Shown here: piece by piece, positions 24,038-34,430 of the stretch
How the letters are laid out: the number at the start of each line of letters is the position of its first letter
Position numbering within the stretch: position 1 is the stretch's first letter
NCBI GenBank assembly: GCA_037102815.1
Contig: BTPP01000003.1
Location: forward strand, 1,054,001 to 1,118,000
Source of the DNA: Neurospora intermedia
Taxonomy: Eukaryota; Ascomycota; Sordariomycetes; Sordariales; Sordariaceae
Direction of reading: 5' to 3'
Length of the DNA: 64,000 nt
The notes under the pieces: generated by a model
What the model was told of the DNA's origin: nothing
What the model saw: the letters and a program-made list of their open reading frames with translations, nothing else
Database searches by the model: none
Position numbers and translations under genes: made by a program

Positions 24038-25026
24038 TGTGTAAGATGTGTGTAAGAAAAAGCGGGCTTAGTTTTGGGAAGAACTCGAGTAGCACAAAGC
24101 AGACGCGAAGACGGTGGAAGCGGGAGGGAGATGGAAATCGCGTTGACGCGGTGGACGAGTGCAGGATAGATATGCAAGTGCGCTCAAACAGCCCCGAGTT
24201 CTAGCGGGGGAGGGGTTGACAAAAACTGCCACAGCGGCCGGGTCTAGGCGCTTCTCGCGCCTGTACACTAGGCGTCTTATGCTGTAGTGGGGGCATCAGT
24301 TAGGCAGCTAGCGAATGGGATGACGCACTTGCTTGAGATGAGCTGGTCATGAAGCCCCAGGCGGGAGATCATGAAACAGAGGGAGGCAGGGAGGCGATTG
24401 CCCCCATACACCACACTGAAACGGACGAAAATCTGGGGCTCTGTGGGAGCCCAGGCAGGGATGGGGCCTGACCTCCAAGCCAGCCAGCTCAGGCGGCCGC
24501 CAGCTGTCGCAGGTTGCGCTTCCAATTTGCTGTTAGCGGTCACCCTGGCGCGACATCGCCCTTCTGAAAGATGCGGCCGACGGCACCAGCAGGCGCACGG
24601 GGGACCCATTACCCAGCCGTGGACGGGGCAGCTCCGCGTCGACAAACCTGGGGAAAATGAGGAAGGTCCGAATTCTTACCTACACTATGTATACACAGTA
24701 GACACAGCTGCTTCTTCGATTCCACAGTTCACCTCAAATCCCTCCCGCTTGACTCTTCACTCGAACTTCGAACATTCTACCTCAAACAAAACCCAGAGCA
24801 GATCAGGGCCACACGGTAACAATTTTACACGGACCCCGTTACGAAACGATATCCGACATCAACTCGTGGCGCGACGCCATTCACCACCATCGCCAACTGT
24901 CGTCCGCAACTACGGCGCATTATCACCACATCTCTCCTTCTTGAACATATCCGCCTTGTTTGAACGGGCGTACACATTGAGAGAACAAAACAACCCTATC
25001 TTCTATACACGGATCATTCAGCTACA
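24038..25026. promoter_or_regulatory. Divergent promoter region of rna1 and the iec1-like gene
   Basis: 989 bp separate two divergent start codons. The right half is CT- and CA-rich, like a fungal 5' UTR; no gene supported. Confidence 0.5.
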
Positions 25027-26179
25027 ATGACTAGAGAACACTCTCCTGCGGATGACTCGCCGCTGTCATCAATGGCGTCGTCCGACGAGGAAGAGATTTT
25101 CGCGGACGAGGTGCCAGAAGCCGTCGACGAACCAGAGGAACCCCCAACAAAGCGTATCAAAGTTACCACCGGGTCAACAGCCTCATCGGCTGTTATCCAA
25201 GAGCCCGAGGCAGACCCAGACTTTCCAGACGGCATGTCCGATGTCTCCTCCGATACCGATGGCGACATCCCGAGTTCCCCAATTAATGCGCGACAAGACG
25301 AAGATGACTTCCAGGAACAAGTCACTGTCTGTGCTTGGGAAGGCTGCAAAGTTGGGGATTTGGGAAATATGGATAGGCTCGTTGAACACATTCACAACTC
25401 GCACATAGAAGGTCGACAGAAGAAGTACACGTGCGAATGGATCGGGTGTAGCAGGAAGAGCTTACCGCATGCCAGCGGCTATGCGCTCAAGGCGCACATG
25501 CGATCTCACACGAGGGAAAAGCCATTTTACTGTTATTTGCCAGGTAGGCCGCCCTCCTTTGGCAGTTGGAAGATGGATGGCCTTTTAATACTTACGTGAC
25601 GTACTAGAATGTGACCGCGCTTTTACACGTTCCGATGCCCTAGCCAAACATATGCGGACAGTCCACGAGACCGAAGCTCTACGACCTTCTGACCCGGTGC
25701 CCAAGAGTATGCAAGCAGGGGGCGGTCCGGCTGGCAAGTCAGCCAAGGTGAAGATCATAATCCGTAGGCCGGATTCTCATGCGGCCGGACAAGACGACTC
25801 GGTTGACGATGCTAGCGGCGGAGACGACGGGGCTGATTTTACACCCTTGACCGAAGACCACGGTTTCACTACCAAGGAACTCGACATGCCGCTCGACAGG
25901 TTGATGAAGCTGTGTCGACTACAAGTCAAGTTGGTAGAAGCGGAAGGCGAGAAGCTGCGCAAGGACTGCAAACTCTGGGAAGAGCTGTACAAGCAGGAGT
26001 GGCTTGAAAAGGAAATCCTCCTCGATCAGGTCGTACGCAGCGAACAGGCCTGGCACGCACGCCGTCAAGCCGTGTTAAAAGGTATGGCGGACGTTCAGCT
26101 ACCGGAAAAGACTGTGGCAAACGGGACAGCTGGTGAGGACGATACAGCCGAGGCCGCCAGACTCACTGTGGAGGAATAG
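25027..26179 (+). CDS. C2H2 zinc-finger protein, Iec1-like subunit of the INO80 complex
   Basis: Two exons (25027-25543, 25608-26179) give 362 residues. The first 100 residues are acidic and Ser-rich. Three C2H2 fingers follow: CAWEGCKVGDLGNMDRLVEH (near residue 102), CEWIGCSRKSLPHASGYALK (near 137) and CYLPECDRAFTRSDALAKHM (near 168, rebuilt across the intron). After them come KVKIIIRRPDSH and a C-terminal helical block (PLDRLMKLCRLQVKLVEAEG, WLEKEILLDQVVRSEQAW). In fission yeast, Iec1 is the YY1-like finger protein of INO80, which remodels nucleosomes; the finger arrangement and C-terminal helices fit this group. A general sequence-specific factor is the main alternative. Confidence 0.75.
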
Positions 26180-26994
26180 ATGCCGATTCGGTGCTGCCAG
26201 GGCTTAGGCGCCGTACCGGGCAAATGCTTCAAACCACACCGTCTGTTACCCTTATGCGTCAAGGGTTTTGGAAGGCCTTGTTACATTCGCATAAGCCGTG
26301 ACCTGGCCTTCAAAAAGGAAGGACAAGGCATTGCTTGACGCCTTGTCACACTCCGCCGATGAGTGTGTAATCCTACAGCGGCTGCTTGGCTTTTATCCAT
26401 CCACTTCTTTCGTTTTTTGTTCGAAAAACCGTGACGAGCATTATTTAATAATCCGGGGTGTATGGAGTAACGGGAATACAATTGAGCATGGTTATGGGTT
26501 ATGGATTACTTGTGGGTAAAAGGGTATTATAGGTTCGACAGCTTTTTACAGTATCAATCAATGTGCCTGCTTGTCGCTGGTGAAGCAGGATGCATCTGCT
26601 CGTAGCCAACGTTTGTTCCTCGCTAGAAGTAACGTGTGGACATCTCAAGTACAGCAGTATACCGGCATCTTGAGCGTGGAGCGACGAGGAATGAATGTGA
26701 ACATCAACCAGGACACTATACAGCACATGTTTGGTAGTTGTTGAACCAAAACCCTTGACGTGTTATATAACCGCAATGCGGCGCCAAGTGATCAAAACGA
26801 CATAAAGTACTATACACAGTCAAAGGTTGGTGAATACAACTCAAACCGAAAATAGTAGTCCCTGAAATCTCACCAAACTCCGGGAATACAAAATGACTAC
26901 TAGGTAAGGAACCGTTTTTCTTTCAAACAAAAAGAAAGACATAACCCCTTTCCCACACACACGCGCGGCAGGACTTAAAGCACAAATTAAGCGC
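26180..26994. other. Convergent intergenic region
   Basis: The 3' sides of the iec1-like gene (+) and the small membrane-protein gene (-). No gene seen. Confidence 0.6.
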
Positions 26995-27708
26995 TTAGAT
27001 CTCCTTGCGAGTGACCCTCTTCTTATCACCATCAAACCTCTTCTCAGCTTCAGCGTTCTTGAAGGGGAAGTTGCTCGTCCTCTTGTCGGCACCAGTCGTA
27101 GCATTGACCTTGCCTTGCTCGCCGGAAAACATAAAGAGCCAGAGGGCGTATGCAGACATGATGGCACTCCCGGTGAAGCCGAGCAGGTAGCCAACGTGGC
27201 CGCCGCTGCTGGTGTAGCGGCTGTAGCCGTACGCGGCGCCGATGGTGTGGTAGAACATCGAGATGAGGACGACAGCGTTGGCGTAGGGGGAGTTGGGGTC
27301 GTTCGGGGCTGTAAAGAATACAGGTGTCAGTATGTTTCAAGGCCCAGACCGGAATGAGTGAAAGGTAGTAGGTAGGTGAAACTTACAGGTCACGTTGGTG
27401 GTGAGTGGTAGAGCACCGGATAGTGTGACGATGAGGAGGCCGATGGTCAATTGGGAGAAACCGAGGTATCGGGCAAAGTATGTCTCTACGACGTTTACCA
27501 CGGCAGGAGCATGAGCATGTCCGGCGTTTTCTGTGAGCATCGAGCTGATGAAGGTCGGCCAAACGATGAGCGGCACTGCTTGGAGGGAGAGCCAGCCCAG
27601 ACTCGCAAAGGCGTATGTTGAAATGGACTACAAATAGAGACGGTCAGAACATACCACGGGAACGCTAGGATCACTGGAGGTTTTCCCATCACTTACATCG
27701 TTTCCCAT
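26995..27708 (-). CDS. Hypothetical small multi-pass membrane protein
   Basis: Three exons (27708-27697, 27627-27387, 27308-26995) give 188 residues. The first exon is only 12 nt (MGND). Four hydrophobic segments follow: TYAFASLGWLSLQAVPLIVW, LGFSQLTIGLLIVTLSGALP, PYANAVVLISMFYHTIGAAY and YLLGFTGSAIMSAYALWLFM. A short basic tail ends KRFDGDKKRVTRKEI, which could act as an ER-retrieval or cytosolic tail. Conserved-looking polar residues sit between the helices (HAPAVVNVVETYFARY). I do not recognise the family by name; similar proteins are common in filamentous fungi and carry no assigned function. The model rests on clean splice sites and preserved phase. Confidence 0.7.
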
Positions 27709-29194
27709 GGTTGCTGATGAAGAGATTCGGTATTGAGTGGAAGATGAATGTGAATGTCTAAGGATCTCGGTCCAAGTGAGTGTTGAATAAATCGGTTTTC
27801 GTCTGTTATGGAAGGGAGAATCGTGGTTCTGAGGCAAGATACGGTCACGTAAAAGGAAAGAAGTTTCACAAGCAGACACCGTCACGTTCTTATAAAGTAA
27901 ATATTACCGTCCCCAACTGAATGACGAATTGGAGCTCCAGTAACCCAGGCACGAACGGCTAGCACCACACCATGGAAAACGTGAAAGGTAGGTACCTACC
28001 CGTCACTGCGGTAGCCGATCATTGATTGAGGGTACTACGTCATCGATAACGACTGCGATTGCTGATAAGTAACCTTGCGCCTGCCGGAAGATCCCTGTGC
28101 GGCTAAGATCAGGCAGATCTAGTGGAAATGCTTATGCCGAAGACAACCTCAGCCATAGGGAATGGCTGTCTTATAGCATTTAGGTTTTTGAAAGCCTTGG
28201 GAGAAAACGGAGAGAGGCTCAAGAAGGCTTATGTGACGTTCTCAAATCTGGCTATTGTCCCATGACGCTTCAAACGGAGGCCAGTTTCTCTCTCTCTGAA
28301 GTCTAATAAGAGCTTCAAATCTCCCCTGTTTAATCCATGGCCGAAGAACCAAACTAACAAACAAACCAGTGTTGAATTGTACCTTCCCACACAAAAACTC
28401 CCCAAGTACCAGATACTTTCCAGATACTATTCCCAGCTTTCCGTCCAACCATTGTATTCACTTGACCACAGCCTAATCTAAAATTTGCCCGAATAGACCG
28501 ATCTCTTTTGGGCACGCCGAACTTACTGCTTTGATCAGTTTTCCGATTCAACATTTCTTCGTGAACTTGTGATGCAGGCATCAAAGACAGGTCACTGGAG
28601 TCGATTACACATAGCGGCTTTCCAACGGGGGAGTGGGGAATGCGTCCGGCGAAACTCCGAAGCGTCGCACGGGACAGTAGACACTGCAAGTAATGTAGCG
28701 ACAGAAACTAAAACCGCCACTGAGCAAAAGCCGATGTCGCATTAACCCCCCTGCACAGTCCAATCAAGCCTCGAGGAAATGTCAATTTCAAAGCAGTAAC
28801 CACTGCAGCTTCTGACTGTCGCCATCTGCAGCAAAACTTCTTCGGAAAGAAACAAACTATAGCATAGACTTGAACGGATCTGATTCCTGCTCATTCCTTT
28901 AGACGATCGCACAGTCCTTGACAGTAAAAACAAAAGACAGACAGAAGTGGAAAGAAAGAAACCTTGAGCAAAGCGTCCGTGGGTTTCTGGGTTCAGTGGG
29001 GCACTTGCGAGTTGCGACTGCATCGATTTGTAAGAGCACCGTGACGGCTTAGCAACCCAGCACACTTGACTTTCAAATCACTGCCAACACGAACGGTATT
29101 TCTCGACGATTATCTACCGATCCTACTAAAATCCAACCATTGACCTTCGCGCCTACGATCATCAGGCGCTTAGCCTGAGAATCCATGAATAACC
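27709..29194. promoter_or_regulatory. Divergent promoter region of the membrane-protein gene and nar1
   Basis: 1.5 kb without a supported gene. An inverted GGTAGGTACCTACC lies near 27987. An ATG at 29185 opens a short frame that overlaps the nar1 start (see findings). Confidence 0.5.
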
Positions 29195-30940
29195 ATGTCC
29201 GCGATTCTCTCCGTTGACGACCTTAACGACTTCATCAGCCCAGGCGTAGCCTGCATCAAGCCCATCGAGACTTTGCCGACCGCCGCGCCGCCCGCAGGCG
29301 ACGTCAACTCCTCCCTCGAAGTGGAGGTTATACTTGACGGCCAGCAATCAGAAGCCAAGAGCAATGCGCCACCGGCTGAGATCTCGCTTACCGACTGTCT
29401 CGCCTGCTCTGGCTGCGTAACGTCTGCCGAGGCGGTACTAGTCAGTCTACAAAGTCACAATGAGGTTCTCAACATGCTGGATTCCGCCCCGGCTTTGAAG
29501 CTGATAGGACCTGATGCGAACGGAAAGTACTCTGTTCAAGGCCTGGAAAACAGCGACGCGAAGCTATACGTTGCCAGTGTCTCTCCTCAGAGCAGAGCCA
29601 GTCTGGCTGCAGCATGCGGCAACAGTGTTACAGAGCAGCAAGCTGGCCGGATGATCGAACAGCTTTTCTTGGGTGAACAGGGTCTAGCAAGAGGTGGAAA
29701 ATGGGGTAACAAGTTCACGTGGGTGGTGGACACAAACACGGCGCGGGAGGCAACTCTTGTCCTTGGGTCTGATGAAGTCCTTGGAGGCTTGATAGCGCCG
29801 TCCGACAAAGCTGCTACACCAGTTCTCACTGCTTCGTGCCCTGGTTGGGTATGCTATGCGGAAAAGACACACCCCTACGTACTACCACATCTTTCCCGAG
29901 TAAAATCACCCCAGGCCCTCATGGGCACCCTCTTGAAAACATCCCTCAGTCGAATCCTTGATATCGCACCCGAGAGGATATGGCATTTGGCTGTGATGCC
30001 ATGTTTCGACAAGAAGCTCGAGGCTAGTCGTGAAGAGTTGACAGATGCTGTCTGGGCTGGGGATGGCAAGCCGGGCAGAGGAGTACGGGACGTCGACTGT
30101 GTTATCACAAGCAAGGAGGTCCTCATGCTTGCCGCATCCAGAGGTTTTGACTTTTTTAGTCTGTCGGCCTCGATGCCGCCCCAAACCCCCCGATTTCCAG
30201 ACCCATTAATACACGACTTCCTATTTCGACCCGGTCACCGTCAACAGTCACGTGAAGCTGGCACATCCGGCGGTAACATGCACTTCATCCTTCGCCACTT
30301 GCAAGCGAAGAATCCGGGCTCACAGATACAGACAGTACCAGGGAGGAACGCCGACGTTGTCGAGTACAAGTTGATCGCGGAAGCGGGCGAGGTTATGTTC
30401 AAGGCAGCGCGGTATTATGGGTTCCGAAATATTCAGAACTTGGTCCGCAAGCTGAAACCCGCAAAGGCATCCCGAATGCCTGGCGGAAAGCCGTTTGGTA
30501 GCGCCAAGAGACCGGCAGGCAAAGCCAGCGGTTTGGACTATGGCTATGTTGAGGTAATGGCTTGCCCAGGCGGCTGTACCAATGGAGGTGGCCAGATCAA
30601 GGTAGATGACCAAGTGGTAGTTGATCGGAAGGGTCTCGCTGTAAAACCAGGACCCCAGGAGCAGAAGGAGTGGCAGAAAGAAGTCGATGAAGCGTACTTC
30701 TCGGGAGACGAGTCAGGCTCAAGAGCTCAGGATGAAAGTTTGGATCTGGTTGTTGATGGCATTTCCCCTTCGCATATCCGAAATGTCTTGACCCACTGGT
30801 CAACATTGACGGGGATACAGCTGGAAAGATTGGCGTACACAAGCTATCGGGAGGTTGTCAGTGACGTCGGCAAGGAGAAGAAGATGACTGATACTGAGAG
30901 AGTCGTCCAGCTTGCGGGGAAGATTGGCGGAGGATGGTAG
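29195..30940 (+). CDS. nar1: Cytosolic Fe-S cluster assembly factor Nar1
   Basis: A single exon of 581 residues. It resembles [FeFe]-hydrogenase, as all Nar1/IOP1 proteins do. The N-terminal cluster ligands are Cys20 (GVACIKP) and Cys68, 71 and 74 in DCLACSGC. The hydrogenase-like half shows TASCPGWVCYAEKTHPYVLP, SRVKSPQALMGTLLKT, LAVMPCFDKKLEASREE, RNADVVEYKL and MACPGGCTNGGGQI, which supply the second cluster's Cys ligands. Nar1 works with Cia1, Cia2 and Met18 to pass 4Fe-4S clusters to cytosolic and nuclear proteins and is essential in yeast. The length is near the upper end for the family because of inserted loops rich in Ala, Lys and Gly. Confidence 0.95.
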   Translation: MSAILSVDDLNDFISPGVACIKPIETLPTAAPPAGDVNSSLEVEVILDGQQSEAKSNAPPAEISLTDCLACSGCVTSAEAVLVSLQSHNEVLNMLDSAPALKLIGPDANGKYSVQGLENSDAKLYVASVSPQSRASLAAACGNSVTEQQAGRMIEQLFLGEQGLARGGKWGNKFTWVVDTNTAREATLVLGSDEVLGGLIAPSDKAATPVLTASCPGWVCYAEKTHPYVLPHLSRVKSPQALMGTLLKTSLSRILDIAPERIWHLAVMPCFDKKLEASREELTDAVWAGDGKPGRGVRDVDCVITSKEVLMLAASRGFDFFSLSASMPPQTPRFPDPLIHDFLFRPGHRQQSREAGTSGGNMHFILRHLQAKNPGSQIQTVPGRNADVVEYKLIAEAGEVMFKAARYYGFRNIQNLVRKLKPAKASRMPGGKPFGSAKRPAGKASGLDYGYVEVMACPGGCTNGGGQIKVDDQVVVDRKGLAVKPGPQEQKEWQKEVDEAYFSGDESGSRAQDESLDLVVDGISPSHIRNVLTHWSTLTGIQLERLAYTSYREVVSDVGKEKKMTDTERVVQLAGKIGGGW

Positions 30941-31005
30941 AGCGCCGCACACCGGTCAGACACCTATCGGGGGATTGTCAATATGAATAATAGAGGTCAC
31001 CCAGC

Positions 31006-31897
31006 TTAGCCTCCACGGCGAGCGAGTCCAAATCCTCCTCTTCCACTGCTGTCTGGACCTCTCGGTGCCCGAATAGCTTGATCTTCATCCCGTCGAGAAT
31101 TTGATTTGCTAACGTTCGGAGAGTCCTCTCCCGACCGCCTCTGGCTGGTTGAGCCTGGCTTCGTCGAATAGTTTGGGTCGAACAGCTCTCTGGGAGTTGA
31201 TTGCGGTTTGAGCGGTAGGCGGCGAGTCTGGCTTTCCGGGCGGCTGTCGGTACGATGCATACCTCCACGTCCTCTCCCCCGTTTGTGGTTTGGTCTGTCG
31301 CTGCGGGCTCTGTCGGTCCTGTCGGTTTCTTTTGGCGGCGTAACGCTTCCGGGTGTTGACAAACCAGAGGAAGGACTGGATTCTCCAAAGATTTTCGCCC
31401 GTGCCTCATCGTATCGCCGTTGCTTCTCCTCCAGTTCTCGTTGTTGGCGCATCCGAATTTCTTCTGGTGTCTCTTGCTTCTTGTTCTTACTCTCGTCATC
31501 GTCTTCGTCGTCCTGTAGAGTTAATCGCTCTAGTCCAGTTACTGGATCTCTTTTCGCGATTACCGGTCTGCGGCTGAGAACCTTCATGGCTGGCTTGAAA
31601 GGTGTAGTCAAAGGCACCGAGCTGGTTGCCGCGAGAAAATTGATCTCCTTTTCCGATTCCCTGAGCAGCGAGTTAACAAGGCCCGTTGTCCGTAGGGAGA
31701 CGGAAAATTAAGGAAGGGGTGTCCTACGCTGCTTCCCATAGCTTCCGCTGTGCCTCGACGTGCATAGCTAATCTTTCTGCTTTCGTCATTTTAACTTCCG
31801 CCTCTGGTTCAGGCGATGGTGCTTCTTTAGCCGCACGATCCGCCAAAGATTCCCAATCATCATCCCAGGCGTCAGGGACACTGTCGTTCTTCCCCAT
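31006..31897 (-). CDS. SUZ-domain RNA-binding protein
   Basis: Two exons (31897-31728, 31660-31006) give 274 residues. The N-terminus VPDAWDDDWESLADRAA and KMTKAERLAMHVEAQRKLWE is typical of fungal SUZ proteins. The second exon opens ESEKEINFLAATSSVPL and PFKPAMKVLSRRPV. The SUZ segment follows (DDDESKNKKQETPEEIRMRQ, REEL-type helix, YDEARAKIFGES). The rest is disordered and Arg/Ser/Pro-rich, ending in a SUZ-C-like GRGGFGLARRGG. SUZ domains bind RNA, and animal SZRD1 is the small relative. Only 65 bp separate its stop from that of nar1, and the two genes converge. Confidence 0.8.
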
Positions 31898-32679
31898 CGT
31901 GGGAGGCGCTGTACCGAGTAGTATGAAGTAGGTGGATAATGTGCGAAGGCTGTGTACCTCAGGGTCGAGATTGATGATCCATGTAGAAATATAGGAACAG
32001 CAATGGATTGAGTGTCAAAAACAGCAACACTCGTAATCGAGTTCATGGATAAAGTTTTGTTCGGGAACAAAGACAAGTTAAAACAGCTTCAGGGATGTGG
32101 TCGGTGCTTGCGCAGTTCGCTGCTCAATGCAGCAATTGCACCCACCACAGGCAGCTTGAACAGGGTACCAGAAAGTGGGGCTTCCAGACTACACTAAGAT
32201 CACCAGCACTTGTGCACGGACCTCAACACCTTGACCTCACGTCGTTGACAAGCTGGAGATGCCACATTCCCAGATTAACATCTAGATATTACTTGGTGAC
32301 CATAGTGCTCAATTCTTGAAGTCTGTGGTTAAACGCTTTTCTATCTCAATACACAACAATAAACTGCGATAGACACTATGTATCGAATCGTATTTTTCCC
32401 TGCAGCATGCAAAGTTGACAATTACCACGAGCAAGTTTGATGGGGTTGGTGGCCTTTGTTCCTTCTCTTTTGTCACAGGTTTGTCCCCACTTGCCTTATC
32501 CTTGTAAATACCTTCCTGTAACGACCTCGACCTTTGACAGATACAATGGACATCTGATTCTCCGCAACGACCATTCTCATCAAGCCCTCTCCATAAGACT
32601 CATTCTTCGTCAAGTCACCCAAGACCTCAAGTTTGTTATCCTCTGGAAAACTTCTAGTCTATAATCATAAGCTTCGAAG
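31898..32679. promoter_or_regulatory. Divergent promoter region
   Basis: 782 bp between the SUZ gene (-) and the small orphan gene (+); CT-rich towards the right. No gene seen. Confidence 0.5.
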
Positions 32680-33210
32680 ATGAACTCAGACGAGTTGATG
32701 CCCGATTCGCCTGCGGCTGCCATTCCCGCCAACAATAGCATCGGCAACGGTAACAGCAGCGCTGCAGTTACATGGAATACCAAAAAGTTTAGGGACGACT
32801 ATGATATGCTCAAGATAAGATTGAGTGATCAGAGATTCAGCTCAAGTAAGTAGAAATGTCCAATCTGCTCCTTTCTCAGTCCCAATGATCCAACCAGTCA
32901 ACCCACTACCACCATCTCCCCCTGTGCCATCACTGTTCCAAAATACATTTACCTCTTGGTCAAAATCTGGTTTACGGCCAGTGGCCGTTCTTCTGGTGTC
33001 CAACGCACGAACACGTTTCCATGATGATTTCTACTAGCATAGATTCTAACACGTGACTCCCTTCCAACAACAGCCAACTTCAGAGACCCTCTTATGCCTT
33101 GTCCTCCCCATCATAGGCAATACCCAGGACATAACACACCTGCAGTGGAGAAGCGTCTGATGGAGTTGATAACCAGGATTAAATGTAGCCTTGGTGATGA
33201 TTTCACGTGA
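32680..33210 (+). CDS. Small orphan protein, 100 residues
   Basis: Two exons (32680-32845, 33074-33210) give 100 residues; the 228-nt intron has a GTAAGT donor and an ACAG acceptor. It starts MNSDELMPDSPAAAIPANNS with a disordered Ser/Asn/Gly stretch. It then has a helix-like AVTWNTKKFRDDYDMLKIRL, followed by RFSSTNFRDPLMPCPP and a C-terminal helix AVEKRLMELITRIK. No known domain is recognised. The splice junction falls in a segment that reads naturally as RFS-S-TNFRDPL, which supports the join. With so short a product this could also be a decaying gene. Confidence 0.5.
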
Positions 33211-34384
33211 TACATGCCTACCTCTACCTAGGTATCACGGGACCACTGAGGAATGGAAAAGGATTACTCTGTGCATGGTCTGGAAAACACCTAGCAGGAA
33301 AATTTACACAGGCACTCAGATCCATCAAGGTTAGAGAGTAGTTCTGGTGTATACACCCTCCAGGATCAAGTACATCTAGGCATACAGAGCCGCATGTCTT
33401 CGCAAGCACATGTATAACTTCCGCACTTCAGGTCTAGAACATCTCTACCCCGAGGTAGATGAGAGATCGAACATGGCCACACCTACCTCTAGTCATAAAG
33501 TTGCCTAATCCTCCCAAATTCATGGGACACAAATATCACATGCAAGTGATTGTTATTGCAATGCGGGAGCATACTGTCCGAATGCGCGGCTAACCGCTTC
33601 TTGAGTCCTGATCATTCCTTCTGACCACTCATTATCTGGAGTTGACCCTTGGAAGAAATGAACTGCACAAACAGCCGAGTGACGAACTGGCTTATAGAGG
33701 AAGATATGATAGGGGAGTATGTAGGTATGCGTCTATCCTATTTCTGTGGTTCATCTGACCCAGCTAGTGTACATACTAACAACCCTACCTATAAAGTCTT
33801 GTGTGACATCCCAAATGGGAAGATGCAAGAGGCAAGCTACGAATCGCAAAACAAGGCAAGTAGTACGTGTATGTATCAGGAATCGTGAAGATGGTTTACT
33901 AATCCCCAAAAATTGAGCAAACGAAATCAGTAGAACTGGCTGCTGTTTTATCAAACCTAGATCGGGGTTGTACCTCGAGGTAGATACAGGTACAATTATT
34001 TGCCTCGGGAGGGGCGGTTTGATAAGCAATGCAACTTAAGGTACAATACGATGACACTATACCTACCTCTAGTCTAAAGGCCGATGCAGGAGCCGGTTGG
34101 GTCGATGGAGTGCCTGCTCCTGTGCCACCTAGCAAAGTGGTTGGATGGAGGCTTCGATCCGGCTTCAGTACTCAGAAACGATCTTAAGATTCATCGCGTT
34201 GTTGAATCCACACTGGAGAGGAATTTGTTGTTTGACCGTCAGTGCTTGCGGTTATGCCATGTCGAGTTGGCCAAGCAGCATGTCACGACGCTTTATAACA
34301 ATGGGGGAGAAGGAATTTCGAGTTGATTTCCCTACTTACGTGTCATTACCTGAGTGAGGTGTTGCCTGAATCTTTTTTTTTCCT

Positions 34385-34430
<46 letters not shown>

